A stretch of 64,000 nucleotides of DNA, taken from NCBI GenBank assembly GCA_910591455.2, contig OU342806.1, positions 2,097,413 through 2,161,412 of the forward strand, written 5' to 3'. The notes under the pieces are model-generated. The model had not been told where the DNA came from and did no database searches. It saw only the letters and a program-made list of their open reading frames with translations. The DNA is from Pholis gunnellus. Its lineage: Eukaryota > Chordata > Actinopteri > Perciformes > Pholidae. A program made the translations under genes and the position numbers. Shown in pieces: positions 36,947 through 49,300 of this stretch. Every line of letters begins with the position of its first letter. The stretch's first letter is position 1.

Positions 36947-37704
36947 CAGAGGGTGGTAAAAAAAAAGAAAACGGGAGAAATGGAAAAGGAAATTTAAGAA
37001 AACAAAGAAAAGTTTGAGAAGTAGGCAGACGAGAGAGAGAGAGAGTTGGTGGCCAGAGTTATGTGTGATCCCTTTCATGTCCCCGGACTGGCCCGTGTTG
37101 CTGTGCCAACACAAACAGCGGCGTTGGGGAGGTCCCACTCTCCCGCTGCCCCTCCCCCCCCCAACCTCCCTCCCTCGCCCCGTGCACACCCCCACTGACA
37201 GGATGAACAACAAACCCGATGTGTGTCTGAAGCAGAGAGAGAGAGAGAGATTAAATCCACGTCTAGCTGGACCGTCACAGGGTGAAGTAAGAGGAACATT
37301 TGGGTTGGCCTGGAAAAGTAGAAGTGAGAGGGAGGAGGCTTGATTCTGCACCAAACATCAGTCAAACACCAATCAGACTCCAGGTTGAAGGAGAGCAGTG
37401 GGTTCCTCTACGGTGCTGCCCACCACCAATACAATACAATACAAGACAATTATTACGGTTAAATCAAAGCCGTCCACCTGAATGCAGACTCACTGTGCGG
37501 TCCTGAACAGTATGAATGTTTATTTTAGACGCACAGACAGCAGTGATGAGGAAGTTGCATCGTGAACACAAATGCAAACTCTGGTTCACTCCCTTCATCA
37601 AGGAGTCTGTTCAGGCTGCTCTACTGTCCTCCCTCTGCTGAGGAGCTGCAAGATGAAGCTTTATGGTGACATGCATTATTTAAAGTCACTGTGAGGAGCT
37701 TTTA

Positions 37705-38200
37705 ACTGGTCCTGAACCAGTCTCAGTGTAGTCCTGATCCTCTATCAGACCTCCATCAGTAAAGAGACCATCAGAGAGAAGATGGTCTGTTTCTATAGAG
37801 TTATTCTTAAAGCTCGTCATCGGAGCCAACGGGTCGGATTCTGGTGAAATCAGATGAACTCATGCAGGTTCACCAGAAACTCCTTCAGCTCAGACTCCAG
37901 CAGAGACCGGTCCACCGTGGACAGACCCAGATCCGACTTCACCTGCAGCGTTGGACCTGCAGTCAGATCTCCGGAGGGAGGAGGAGAGCTCAGCTCCCGG
38001 CGGCAGCAGCAGCTACTCCTCCTCCTCCTCCTCCAGGAGCAGAGCTTCTCCTCTCTGGGAGCCAACACCGACACCACGCTGCTGGAGACCCAGGACATAT
38101 TGCTGGACCCGCTGGAGGGAAGGGGGGCACGGGAGAACCAGAACCAGGACTGAGAGGGTCAGACTGTCAGACCTGCTGCAGCAACATGAGAGGTTTTCTA
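37705..38200 (-). pseudogene. Gene-like fragment with repeated 3' end, unidentified
   Basis: On the minus strand an open frame at 38098-37850 ends VKSDLGLSTVDRSLLESELK then EFLVNLHEFI and a stop, followed by about 150 bp (to 37705) shared with 6948-7120. The plain composition of the peptide end and the repeated tail fit a 5'-truncated retrocopy or a transposon-encoded protein end. No intron-like splice sites are clear and I do not recognise the family. The upstream part is Arg/Ser-rich because of a (CTC)n run near 38017-38034. Confidence 0.35.
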
Positions 38201-38396
38201 AAGAGACTCACTCCCTTTTAGTCCACAGAGAGATTTGGATTATCTCATGGGGGAAACATAGATTACAATTTAAAATCTATCTGTGCAACTTTGATAAATA
38301 TTTGGTTTTAGTGACGTAGTGACTACTCAGTGAAACCTTAAACGCTGGTGTGAAGAATCCTTCATATCTCCAGATTAATGAAGCTACGGATCCACC

Positions 38397-38641
38397 TGAT
38401 GGATTATGTCACATGGAACAGAAAACAAGCTACGAGGTGCAGTAGTCCACCATTTCCTGAAGACGCTCTTTAATTAAGTTGCCAGGAGGAGGAGGTAGTG
38501 TGTGTGTGTGTGTGTGTGTGTGTATTGTTCTTGTGTTTCTTTGTGCGTTGTCGCCACAGGGTTTTTACAAAACAGAAGAATTTGTAAAAACATCGGGTTT
38601 CATTCAACGTCTGGTTTCCATTTGAGCCTTTTAATTTGTGA
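38397..38641 (+). repeat. Local duplication, unit 1
   Basis: It shares 'ggattatgt', 'catttcctgaag', 'gctctttaattaagtt', 'ccaggaggagga', and 'gggtttcattcaacgtctgg' plus 'tttccatttgagccttttaa' with 38824-39177, in the same order and orientation. The unit contains a (GT)n at 38497-38522 that is absent from unit 2. Confidence 0.75.
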
Positions 38642-38823
38642 CGGATCAACAGATCAACTATTGGCTCTGAACAGTTAAAATAACATTATATATATATATA
38701 TTAAGGTTATTTAGTATTGCATGATTCACACAGGGCTTTATAAGAATAACATTTTTATATTAAGAAAATATATATGTGTGTAATAATAAAATAAAGATGA
38801 ACATAAGAATAAAAACATCGCCT

Positions 38824-39177
38824 CATGGATTATGTAACAAACCGTTGCTGCTGCTCACAAATACAAAACTTCTTTGACGCCTTATTGTATAAAAAACTGT
38901 GTTCATGGATGTTCTGATGCTGCTCCACAGGAAACACGGAGCAGAAAAACATCCACAACGTAAAATAGTCCATCATTTCCTGAAGATGCTCTTTAATTAA
39001 GTTCCCAGGAGGAGGAAGTTAACGGGGTCCTGTCCTACGTACTGTCCTGAACTTACTCCTCATTTCTCCTCTTTGTGTGTTGTGTTGTGTTGGGGGGGGG
39101 GGATTTATAAAAACATTGTTCTCATAGCGACCGGGTTTCATTCAACGTCTGGTTTCCATTTGAGCCTTTTAATTGAG
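38824..39177 (+). repeat. Local duplication, unit 2
   Basis: The partner of 38397-38641, same orientation, about 500 bp away, with several substitutions and a longer middle part. It carries a run of G at about 39092-39102 where unit 1 has none. Confidence 0.75.
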
Positions 39178-39702
39178 GCAGAATGTCACAATCGGTGTTT
39201 TTTCTCTGGATGCAGAGAGAGACGACCTCCCGCCTCATGTTACTGCAGCAGACCGCTTCATCGTCTGCCATGAACACAAAAGAAGAAAATAAACTCGCAC
39301 ACAAGATGCTCGTGCGTGCGCTTAAAACATTTAAAAAGCAGCAGAATTCCTCTGACTGGGCATGTGTGCACACACACACAGACACACACACACACACACA
39401 GATGTCTAAAACACACCTGGCACACTATGACAGGCTAATTTCCAATGAAGTGTTTATAACAGAGACATGAGCCGAGAGGCCTCCTCGATTCCAAGCTGCA
39501 CTTATCCAAGTAGAAACAGGAAGAGGGTGAAAAAAGGAGCGCGATCAACAACCTTTATTAGTGCTTCACATAGATTCACCAACCCGACACACACTATACG
39601 AAGCCTCGCTGCAGGGTATTATTTCAGGGTGTGTGCTAAGGTGCGGAGCGGCCCCGAGACTAAAAGTAGCTCTAATTATGAACTATGTGGCAGGGGAGGA
39701 GA

Positions 39703-40016
<314 letters not shown>

Positions 40017-40125
40017 GGCTGAGACTATAAGCTCATCTCCCGATTTGATCCTATCACGATATTTGTGTGCTGATTTGGTACGTGTTGCAATTTTTTAGGT
40101 TTTTATCGATATTACGAAAAGAAGT

Positions 40126-40440
40126 CTGGTTGTATAGAAGTCTATGAGAAAATGACTGTAAACATGAGTTTATGGTCTCAATCTCTAGTTTCAAGTCTTC
40201 TTCAATACAGCATGATGTTCATTTAGTAAATGATGGTCCATTTAGAGTCAAACAGACCATAAAGCAGGGGATGCTTTAGGGGCGGGGCTACACAGTGATT
40301 GACAGGTCTCTACCAGAGACGTATACGGCGTCTCTACGTCACTCCTCCTCAGTCCACATATGGTCACTTCCTGTTCACTGGTTGCAAAAAGCCAAGATGG
40401 CGACGGCCAAATTGACAAACTTTAGGCTTCAAAACGTCTA
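40126..40440 (+). repeat. CTCF-motif repeat family copy lacking the CTCF motif
   Basis: It begins at 'ctggttgtatagaagtctat', just inside the CTCF-motif segment, and a further stretch between 'gaaaatgac' and 'tgtaaacatgag' has been lost. The rest, to 'ggcttcaaaacgtct', is well preserved. It lies about 370 bp from the scfd2 exon at 40809. Confidence 0.85.
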
Positions 40441-40808
40441 ATGAGAGACGTCATATAGAGACTTACACACAGTCTGAACCACAGAAACAAAGTGTTCTTA
40501 CATCTGAACGGGTAAATCTCGTTGTCGTTGTAGAATAAAGGGTAATTTCTCTCTCACACTTCCATCCACAGCGCTCAGATGTTCCCACACTCGACTATTT
40601 GTGTAGCTGCGTTGCCAAACTGACCAGAAAGTCTGTGTGTGTGTGTGTGTGTGTAGGTGTGTGTGTGTGTACAGGGATGAAGGGAGAGGGATGGAGTGTG
40701 AAGACTTTGATAAAAACCTCCCATTAGCAGCACTGGAGGCCGACAGAGGAAACAAACAATCAGCTGTTCTCACTCTGCTGCTCTCTGATCATGAAAACGG
40801 TTTCTTAC

Positions 40809-41109
40809 CGGTGAGCTTCTGGAGCAAAGGGCTGAGTTCGGTCTCCCGGGTGACGACCAGCGTGAGCGCTCCAATCAGCTCCCTCTCCAGCTTCTCCAGC
40901 TCCTCCTCCTCCTCCTCCTCCTCGGCGTCGCGGTCCGCGGGCTGGGCCTCGTCAGCCAGGGAGTACAGGTAGACCAGCAGGAGGATCAGCTCATCCGGCC
41001 CGCAGTCGTCCTCCCCGGACCTCGACCCAGAGCCGTCCTCGACTCCGCGGGGCTTCATCAAGGGCAGCAGCTGCCTCAGCACAGCGGGGAAGTCAGAGTC
41101 TCCGAGAGC
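40809..41109 (-). CDS. scfd2: scfd2 internal coding exon (first of four visible), Sec1/Munc18-like domain
   Basis: This exon encodes 100 codons plus one base. It begins in phase 0 after a ctctctctcag acceptor and ends with a G before a gtaaga donor. The peptide starts ALGDSDFPAVLRQLLPLMKP, continues with DELILLLVYLYSLADEA and ends with ELSPLLQKLTG once the split codon is joined to the next exon. This matches, as I recall it, the vertebrate SCFD2 segment with a leucine-rich LLPMIKP block, an ELLILLIYIYS helix and a SPLLQKIT helix. SCFD2 is a divergent Sec1/Munc18 protein, predicted to act in SNARE-dependent membrane traffic, probably at the ER-Golgi interface. Fish-specific features are a Gly/Ser/Asp-rich insert (residues 25-37) and a run of eight Glu (residues 63-70) encoded by a GAG repeat, seen as cctcct on the plus strand. 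The upstream exon was not found up to 64000, so the preceding intron exceeds 22.8 kb. Confidence 0.93.
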
Positions 41110-41119
41110 CTGAGAGAGA

Positions 41120-41254
<135 letters not shown>

Positions 41255-41292
41255 CAGGTGGTTTGTCAGATAACAGCAATAAAAAACACAAC

Positions 41293-41390
41293 CTTGAACA
41301 GTTAAAATAATATTAACAAGTTTATTTCGTATGGCACCTCTCATAGAGCATGATTCACAAAGTACTTTACAAAAATAAAATATGAATTAA
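41293..41390 (-). repeat. LINE-like or dispersed repeat fragment, related to 38668-38760
   Basis: It contains 'gaacagttaaaataatatta', 'tttatttcgtatggcacctc' and 'gcatgattcacaaagtactt'. The sequence at 38668-38760 shares 'gaacagttaaaataa' and 'gcatgattcacacagggctt'. The form resembles a reverse-oriented LINE 3' end, but the family is uncertain. Confidence 0.4.
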
Positions 41391-41552
41391 AAAAATTAAT
41401 AAATAAAAAAATAGTAAAAATGTAAATAAAATAAAAATAAATAAATACAATAAAAATATTCAACAATTCTCAAAGCCATCCTGCTGCTGGTGAGCTAAAG
41501 CCACAACTGAAATATAAATATAAATGTAAGCTGATAACTGGGGGTAAGATAT

Positions 41553-41553
<1 letters not shown>

Positions 41554-41608
<55 letters not shown>
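41554..41608. repeat. (GT)n microsatellite
   Basis: About 27 units. Confidence 0.95.
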
Positions 41609-41612
<4 letters not shown>

Positions 41613-42239
41613 ACAGAAACAATTATAAGACACTAAACCCAACTCATCCTGCAAAGCTCGCCTGAAATGCATCCAAACCCAAACCTTTCACGCCCTCCGC
41701 TCATTTATTTGTATTTCTTCTTGTTTTTCTTTTGGCCTTCTCCTCTTCTATTTTATCGTCTAGTTTTACACATGCAGTTACTTATTTGTATCGTTTTATA
41801 AATCAATGGCAGATGTCGGCATGTTAAACTGTCTACATGTGTGTGTGCACAAATTGGTGAATAAAAGGCAGATTTTATTTTATTTCTGTATTATTGGAAC
41901 CTTCCAGAGAGCCGTTACGGTGCCACAGAGCGAACGACCAGAGGCCTGATCAGAGCGACGTCTGTTTACAGCTCACCTGACTTCTATATGTGAAAGAAGG
42001 ATTACAAAGCCTTTGGTAGCTGCGTGAAGTCTCATCTCTACTGCAGAGTTCAGGCGGCATTAGCCGCTGCGCATGTCGAGTTTGGCTTCTGTGTTGCATT
42101 GTGGGTAATGTAGGAGCCAAGGTTTAGACGAGGAAGAAGATGGTTCTGCTGCATCGATTTTGATACTTTTTTAAAAAAAAACTGTCCGCTGTGAATCTGA
42201 CGACTTTCCATCAGCGCAAAAAATCGGTCGAGCAATATT

Positions 42240-42740
42240 TAAAAGGAATCGTTTGATGTTTTGGGAAATGTTCTCTGCTTTCTTGCCTAAGATATGAATA
42301 TTTCATGTCATGATTGTCCTGGCCAAAATAACTCACGGTATTTTCCTGATAATCATCAACTCATGCAACACTTAAACATGAACATTATACCTTATATTTT
42401 GTTCACACATCTTTCTTTGAATAAAAATAGCAACATTGAGTCCGTTTTTCTTACATGATAATAATTCCTGTATTTTTTAATATACGCTCTATGTTTCATG
42501 TCTCTACCGCTGATAGAGAACTACGCAGCTTTTTCAAGTCGCTCATATGAGGAAATTCATAATTATCCCGAATAACAGAAATGAACCGCGATCAACGTTT
42601 GGCGAGTAATTTTCATCGAGATCTGCGATAAAATCCGATATCGTCTCGTCTCTTGGATTTCACTCTTTTCTGTACGGTGAATATGAAAGCACCACCAGCC
42701 GCCGCTTAGCATAGCATAGCATAGCATAGCATAAAGACTG
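42240..42740. repeat. Possible further member of the fold-back family, with (AGCAT)n
   Basis: It starts 'aaaaggaatcgtttgatgtt', resembling the head of the element at 9981, and ends with 'cttagcatagcatagcatag' then 'ataaagactgcaaacagcta', resembling the tail at 27920-27945. The 400 bp between are not recognisably related. The tail carries a five-unit AGCAT tandem at 42707-42732. Confidence 0.45.
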
Positions 42741-43055
42741 CAAACAGCTAATCAACACGTTTTATCTGGTGTGTTTAGTGTAAAAACACCGTTGGTAATT
42801 GATTAATCAGCTGTGTGCCCCTAGTGAGTGCACCGTATTATGATGCAAAGAGTATTTACATTATTTGATATCACCTTTTCATTAGTCTGCGTTCTGATTA
42901 GTTGACTGTGTTGTAAAAAGTGTTTAAATGAATAGCACAGTGTGAGTGAGCTCATCGTTCCATTGGCTAATTTTACAGCTCTGTGAGTGGCTGAGGTAAC
43001 GCCTAATCTAGTTTCATTCTTTTGTTGGATTTGTACGAGCACTGAACGGTTTTCC

Positions 43056-43059
<4 letters not shown>

Positions 43060-43092
<33 letters not shown>
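43060..43092. repeat. (AC)n microsatellite
   Basis: About 16 units, then 'aaacacacc'. Confidence 0.9.
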
Positions 43093-43099
<7 letters not shown>

Positions 43100-44989
43100 C
43101 AATGTTTAGGTGCAGTGACCTGTTTTGCTGGTGTCTGAATAGTCCCTCGCGATGGTTGCGCTCTAGTCCAACATGCCGTAGATCAGCCGGACCGGTTTAT
43201 TCAGAACACTGCCTACTCTCACAACCAGAGTGAGCTCATAAGACCTATAAAACAAGGGCGTGGAGCTAATCTGTCTGAAAAATGTAATGAAAAAAGAAAG
43301 AAAATAGGGCCGAAAGGGGGTGAGCGGAGGCAACGAGGTCACAGAGCGGAGAAACAAAGCAGGGGGAAGAAAAGATCCCGAGATCTTACAAAAGAATTAC
43401 GGATGGAAGGATTGTTGACAGAAGACAGCATGTTTGTGTCGGAGAGAGAGCTACAAATGGCCCCGTGGATATATATTTCATTTTAACGAGGGATTCCGAT
43501 GCGTTCCTCTCCACCAAGACAAACAGACTCTGAGAACGTGGGGCTTTGGACCTTGTGGTGGGCCCACTGGGGGGATCCTGTGTCTGACCCAGGAGAACTC
43601 TGCACCGAGCCAAAGACGCAACACAATGAGAGCCAGAGCCGCAGAGCTGACCGACTGTCCTTAATGAAGACTTTTTGGGGGAAAATGACTGTCCCTGTTT
43701 GAGTCTTCACAACACGACGGCTGTGGTTGAAGATCCAATGAGATTGTTCTGTTACATTTTAGATTATTGCAGAAATAAAATCTCTTTTGCAAATTAATAT
43801 TTATGATACTTACAGGTTTTGTTGATGGAGATAATCTTTATCTTCTAACCAAAAACACATTCAAAAAACGGCGGAAGACTTCGGAACAGGAAGTGCTGGC
43901 TTACTTCCTGGTTTTAGGATTCATTACGGCAGCTTTCTATTAAGCAACTGTGGACGTCGTTGACGTCGGTTTGCCGCAAGGAATTGTGGGTTATTATCTG
44001 CTTTCCTTTAGTTAATAATGGTCCAACGTGCCCTGTGCTAAAAGAGACAAGAAAGGAAGCATTGAAGCAGCTTTTCCTTAGCATTCAGAGAATTTAAAAT
44101 GGCTCTCATTTGGATACAGTTGAGTTCGGCACCTTTTTATACGAAAAGCATTCGTTTTACATTGTAAACATAAACTTAGTATCACAGTTACAGTCGTCGC
44201 TGCATGGACAGACACTCCCGAAGGTGACATCTGCATCAGTCACTTCCTCCCAGCATCCTCGGCAGGAGAACGGACTCTCCCTGCTGGTCTCTTGGACCTC
44301 CTCCCTGCCTCAGACCACAGCCAGCGTCTCGCCCTTCTTCGGTGCAGCTCAAACACGATCTCACCACACATTTTCCTTCTTAAAAACATTAGGAAATCAA
44401 ATAGCTCTTCCAAGTTGCAGTCATCGGAACTGCCAAACAATGTTTGGGATTCTTTCCTGGCTCGAGGAGTGAAAGACAAAAGGACATTAACGGCTTCTTG
44501 TTGAAACGCTCGGTGCTTTCTCTTTCAACGCTCACTTTAGAGCTTTCGATCGCCTTCACATTTGTCTGTACACGTCCAGGAGGACGTTCATATGATCCTC
44601 AAGGATCCCAAAGAAGCATGCCCGATGTCAGCCAATTACATTTCTATTTAGACCAAAGATGGCTGGAAGTGACGTCCTCTAGTGACGGATCATCACATGT
44701 TGAGGCCGTAGTGTGGGAATGAGAGGTGAGCATGTCAAGCCTTTCTTAAATTGTGTCGTTTGAGGGATTTTTAAAAAGTTTTGTCCAAGATTTCCCACGA
44801 AAAATAGAGAAAATAATGTTGAGTTTCCTTTGGCTCAACTCGCAAGGATAGATCCTCAGATTTGTCTTGGGAGACCTTGGGGAGGTCCCGATCCCCAGGT
44901 GGAGAACCACTGGTCCAGAAAGATAGATATATAAAGACCGAAAAAAAACACACAACGTTGGTGAAAGGGGAGATGGATGGGTCAAACCA

Positions 44990-45230
44990 AAACGTCTCTT
45001 TCACCCAGAAGACCGTGTGAAACAAGTCAACGTTTGTCACGTAACCTCCGTACTGAAGAAACACAACTTCAGCAGTTATTTTAACCCAAACCACAATCTT
45101 TTTCCTAAACCTAACTAAGTGGTTTTGTTGCCAAAACATAACTCAGTAATTGACCATCTTTTCTTCTTAAACCTAGTAAAATGTTGTTGCCTAATCTTAA
45201 AGAAGTAGTTTCCTGTGTGTGTAACGAGGG
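44990..45230 (+). repeat. Fish interspersed repeat (unclassified)
   Basis: It contains 'taacccaaaccacaatcttt', 'cctaaacctaactaagtggt' and 'tgttgcctaatctta'. From memory this phrasing is common in many fish genomes, but I cannot assign a family name. Confidence 0.5.
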
Positions 45231-46239
45231 GAAACTGACGTGTTTCAGGCTTTTGTAGGAAAAGCACGAAAATTGAGGAGTAACTTGTTCTTAAGATGTA
45301 TTACGAACCGTTGTATGAGGATCAACTGATGAGGACACATTAGAGAGAGTTATGCATCAGTCCTGATTAGGTGTTCACATTTCTTTGTCCACAGAACAGT
45401 CTTTACTTCAGTTAGTTCTACTTCTTTACTTTGGTCTTTTCTTTAAACAGTGTTACGAAGGGAAAAGTTATTCCACGGTACAAATACGAATGAACTTGCA
45501 GAGTAAGTACAATTCCTGCCATCACGAATCTCTTCACTTATCTTTGCAGCATAGACCCCCCCCCCCCTCATGAGCGAGAGGAAGCATGCACTGTAACTGG
45601 GTCTCTTCAGGAGATCTATAAAAGCTGCTGTCAGCTGCACGCCACGGCGCCAGAGCAGGAAATGGAGGTCTTTGGTACAGAACTGACACTGAACTGAGGG
45701 GGACGACTGCATAAAGCTCCAGCACTGAAGCTGAACTAAGCCCGACTCACACACAGAAATAAACCAATAGCACCAAGAAACTTTCACAGCTGATTACTTA
45801 CAAGTTTTCTGAAAAATGATATGTTCAAATATGCATTTGAGGTATTATAGGATCATATATTTGCTATTATTCATACATTTCCAGAACATAAATGTGAACA
45901 TTGGATAAAGCTGCAGGTTCATTATTCTTGTTTCATGTTGTTGACATATTAGAGTCAAAGGTTTTTTCAAAGAAGGAATCTTGGATCTCTCTTTGTGTCA
46001 CTCCATAAATCAGACTGTCAACAGACATAAAAACATCTATTTTCTCCTCGTTTTATTAATAAAATGTAGAATAAATGAGTGTGTGAGTGCTGTGTGAACC
46101 TTCAGCACACAGAGAGGAGTGAACGTGTAGAGTTTGGTGTGTGTAAGAGCTGCTGAAGTGGAGATTTATCATCAGAGTCTGAGAACAAACTCATTTAGAG
46201 AAAACGTCCTTTAAAGAGACGTTTAGTTCAATTACAGAC

Positions 46240-46330
46240 ATTCTTTTGGTGAAATCTACAGACGCAAGTAGTAAAATAAACGTTTTCTTTCCACTAGTCT
46301 GAAAGAAGACGTGTTATGAAGGTAACATTT
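46240..46330 (+). repeat. Dispersed repeat fragment, related to 2755-2850
   Basis: The second member of the pair, with 'gaaatctacagacgcaagta' then 'ctagtctgaaagaagacgtg'. Confidence 0.5.
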
Positions 46331-49300
46331 TAAAGGATATCTTTTCGCCAACAGCATTATGGAACTATAAAAAAAGCCATCTGTCGTTGTCCCGAGGACA
46401 CTTTATAAAAACACTCTTAAAGACTCGGACAGAGCGCTGCTGAAGTCGTGGAAGGTTTAAAGGTCCACAGAGCAGGTTTAGGGGCGGCGCTCACGGCCTG
46501 AAACTACAGAATTACTGCAGTAATAACAGGAAGCCATCGTTGTTATTACACACCATTACTGAATGCACTGGTCCTGCTGCCACGCTCCAACGCACATTAC
46601 ACATTATAGAATAACAATGGCACCGCTCGGTCAAAACAATGCTCATTTTTAGGTATTTGCAAATTTGTAAATTTGCTTTAAAACTTTAAACTTTAAATCA
46701 CAAAAAATAGAAAACATAGCATTTTACTAAAACATCGCCGGCTTCTTGCTCGCGCCAATCACGAGCTCTCCCCCATCGCATCTCTGGTTTGAATCTCTGC
46801 GCCAGTGATTGACAGATTACCGTTTGGCAACTCCAACCATCATGGGGTCCTTAAGAGGCTCAATCTCGCCCAATCACAGAGCCAGGGCCAAGCTCCGCCC
46901 CCCCCCGAAACCCCCCCCCCCCCTCCCCCCCGCTTGCCCGGCGTAGCCTGAACAGGAAACCAGCTCCAGATGGAACCCCTGGAGGAAGGTGAGTGTTTCA
47001 GACGCAGCGCAGCGAGCTAACCAGAACCAGGCCTCTCTCGCCTCGCTCGCTGCCTGCACAATGAACCTTTTTTTTGGGGGCCCAAAGGCAGAGTGGGGGA
47101 GGTACTGGAAGGTGGGGGGGGGTCCTTTTGGGAGCATGAACAAAGTTGGCTATAGGTCAGTTGCTCCAGTCAACCAAAGACACCCTGCACAGGAGTCACC
47201 TTACATGGATGTCAGACTTTTCATCAGTACCATAGCAACTAGAAAAAAAAAAGTGGCATTCCTCTGGAAATGCACACATGTGCTTCATTTTAAAAATATG
47301 TAATCACATCCAATTTGCATTCAGGAATAACAACACGCAAAGCTGGAAGCAAAAACTTCTAAAAAGAAAAATCCGTAAATCTCGAAGACAGCAAACGAGA
47401 CTTTGACTCAAAATTATGGAGAGCGAGTTTTCCTCTTGATTTGCAGCAGGACAGCTGTGTGTGTGTTCGCCCTCAGAGACGCTGGCAGGGTTAGCTAACA
47501 TGTAAACAACACCGAAGAACTCACAAAAAGAAAAAGCGCTCTGCCGGAGCGTTGCTTATCGGAGCGTCTCAGCAGACACACAGCGACTGCGATGAATCAG
47601 AGAACTCGTTCTGTTTAAAGACGGACATTTGCCTTAAGTAGAGCCGGGAGTTCATCTCTGGTTGTCTTTTTGCAGACATTATTCTGTCTTTGTGTGAAAG
47701 CTGAGGACAGCGGATGGGCTCTTTAACAAGGAGAGAGGAAATGTGACCGTAAACACAAAGACAGAGCGAGTCTCCGCACAGGATGAAACGGATCACTAAT
47801 CAATCAGCTCAAGCAACAGAATCACATTCTGATTGGCTGATATCAGTTTTACTGAGACTTCGACAGTGGAGGTGATTTAACGTCAATGAAATCAAATATG
47901 TGCAGCTTCTGTTCTGTGGTAGTCTTTCAATTCATTTACATTCTGAAATCAAAGATAATATATAATTTTCCATAGTTAGTGGCGGAGTCCGCCGTTCCAG
48001 CTGCGGATGCACAGGAAACGATGCATGCCTGTAATCCAGTGTTACTATATTTTATTATTGTTATTATTATGATTCGCCTCACTGTTACCGCAAGACAAAC
48101 ATTTCCTCCCACCGCCGGTTCACATCAACAGCTCTCAACATGGCGAAGCTGTCACATAAAGCGCGATGTTTTCGTCACTGTGGTTAGCGCCGACTGAGGC
48201 CGTTCATCAAAATACAAGACGACGGTTCATTTCTGCAATATCTTTGTTTTCTGCAGAATCAGTTCTGAATGTTGCATTCTGTTTAAATGAAGAGCTGCAC
48301 ATCGTCATCTCCTGTGCAAAAGGGACCAAACTCCACCTGAAGTGGCTGCAACAGTTTGTGTTGCATTAAAAACACACATGTTGTAATCAGCCAATAAAGC
48401 TAATAATCTGATGACTAAGCAGAAACACTGCTTGAACGCAAAAGGGAAACCCAGATTGTCTTTACAACAAATCTATTAATACTCAGTAAATTATGGTCTG
48501 TACTGAATGTAGTTCTGCAGCCTGACCTCTGTTGTCCATCTGTCGGTGAACTCGGAGAAAACACAAAGATAAGACCATGTGATTGATTGATCAGACAGAT
48601 TGTTGTAAAGCGAGGTGAGGTAAGGTGAGGTAAGGTGACCCCCCCCCATGGTCCGGGCTCCAATCAGTCCCGATGCCCGTTACGTTTGTGGGAACACCGA
48701 GACGTAAATCTTCCCTCTTAAATGAGGCCCGAGTTGCCCCACAAGAGTGTGTGAAGGTGGGTCTGTTTTGTTTCTGCCCGGCCGAGCGGCTGCACGCCGG
48801 AGGAGGAGGAAGAGGAGGAAGAGGAGGAGGAGGAGGGAAATCAATGGAGTCACAGCTGAAGGTTCAGCTCGCCGGAGGAGGGACGGACCAGCAGCTGCCT
48901 TCTCTGTCAATACGAGCGACTGCTTTTTACACCTTTCATCCTCTTGGAGCCACAGTCTCCCACATGCATCTGGGGTTTATGTTTTCTTTTTTTTTGTTGC
49001 TTCTTCTGCTCCGTGTGTCAAAGGTTGGCTTGGCTCAGAGCTTCGGGGGGGCTAGAAGGCTATAATTTAGAAGAGACGTGGGACACAAACACACGGTCTC
49101 CGCACACACACACACCGCCCCGTGTCACCGCCAGACGGCCGCACGCTGGTCACTGCGGCCGGAACGACACCCAGCTCATCACGCTGCAGACCTGCAGCTC
49201 CTTCACAAGTCGGGAAAGAAAGACACAAACGTTTGTATCGAGGCAGTTTCCTCCAAGTGTTTTAGAGAAACATAAGGGAATTAATGAGGCTTCATTTTTT

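Noticed and set aside
46930..46990. Possible short plus-strand first exon (ATG in ccagatggaacccctggagg followed by gtgagt)
   Set aside because: A single donor-like match with a six-codon frame in low-complexity G/C-run surroundings; no downstream exon was found.
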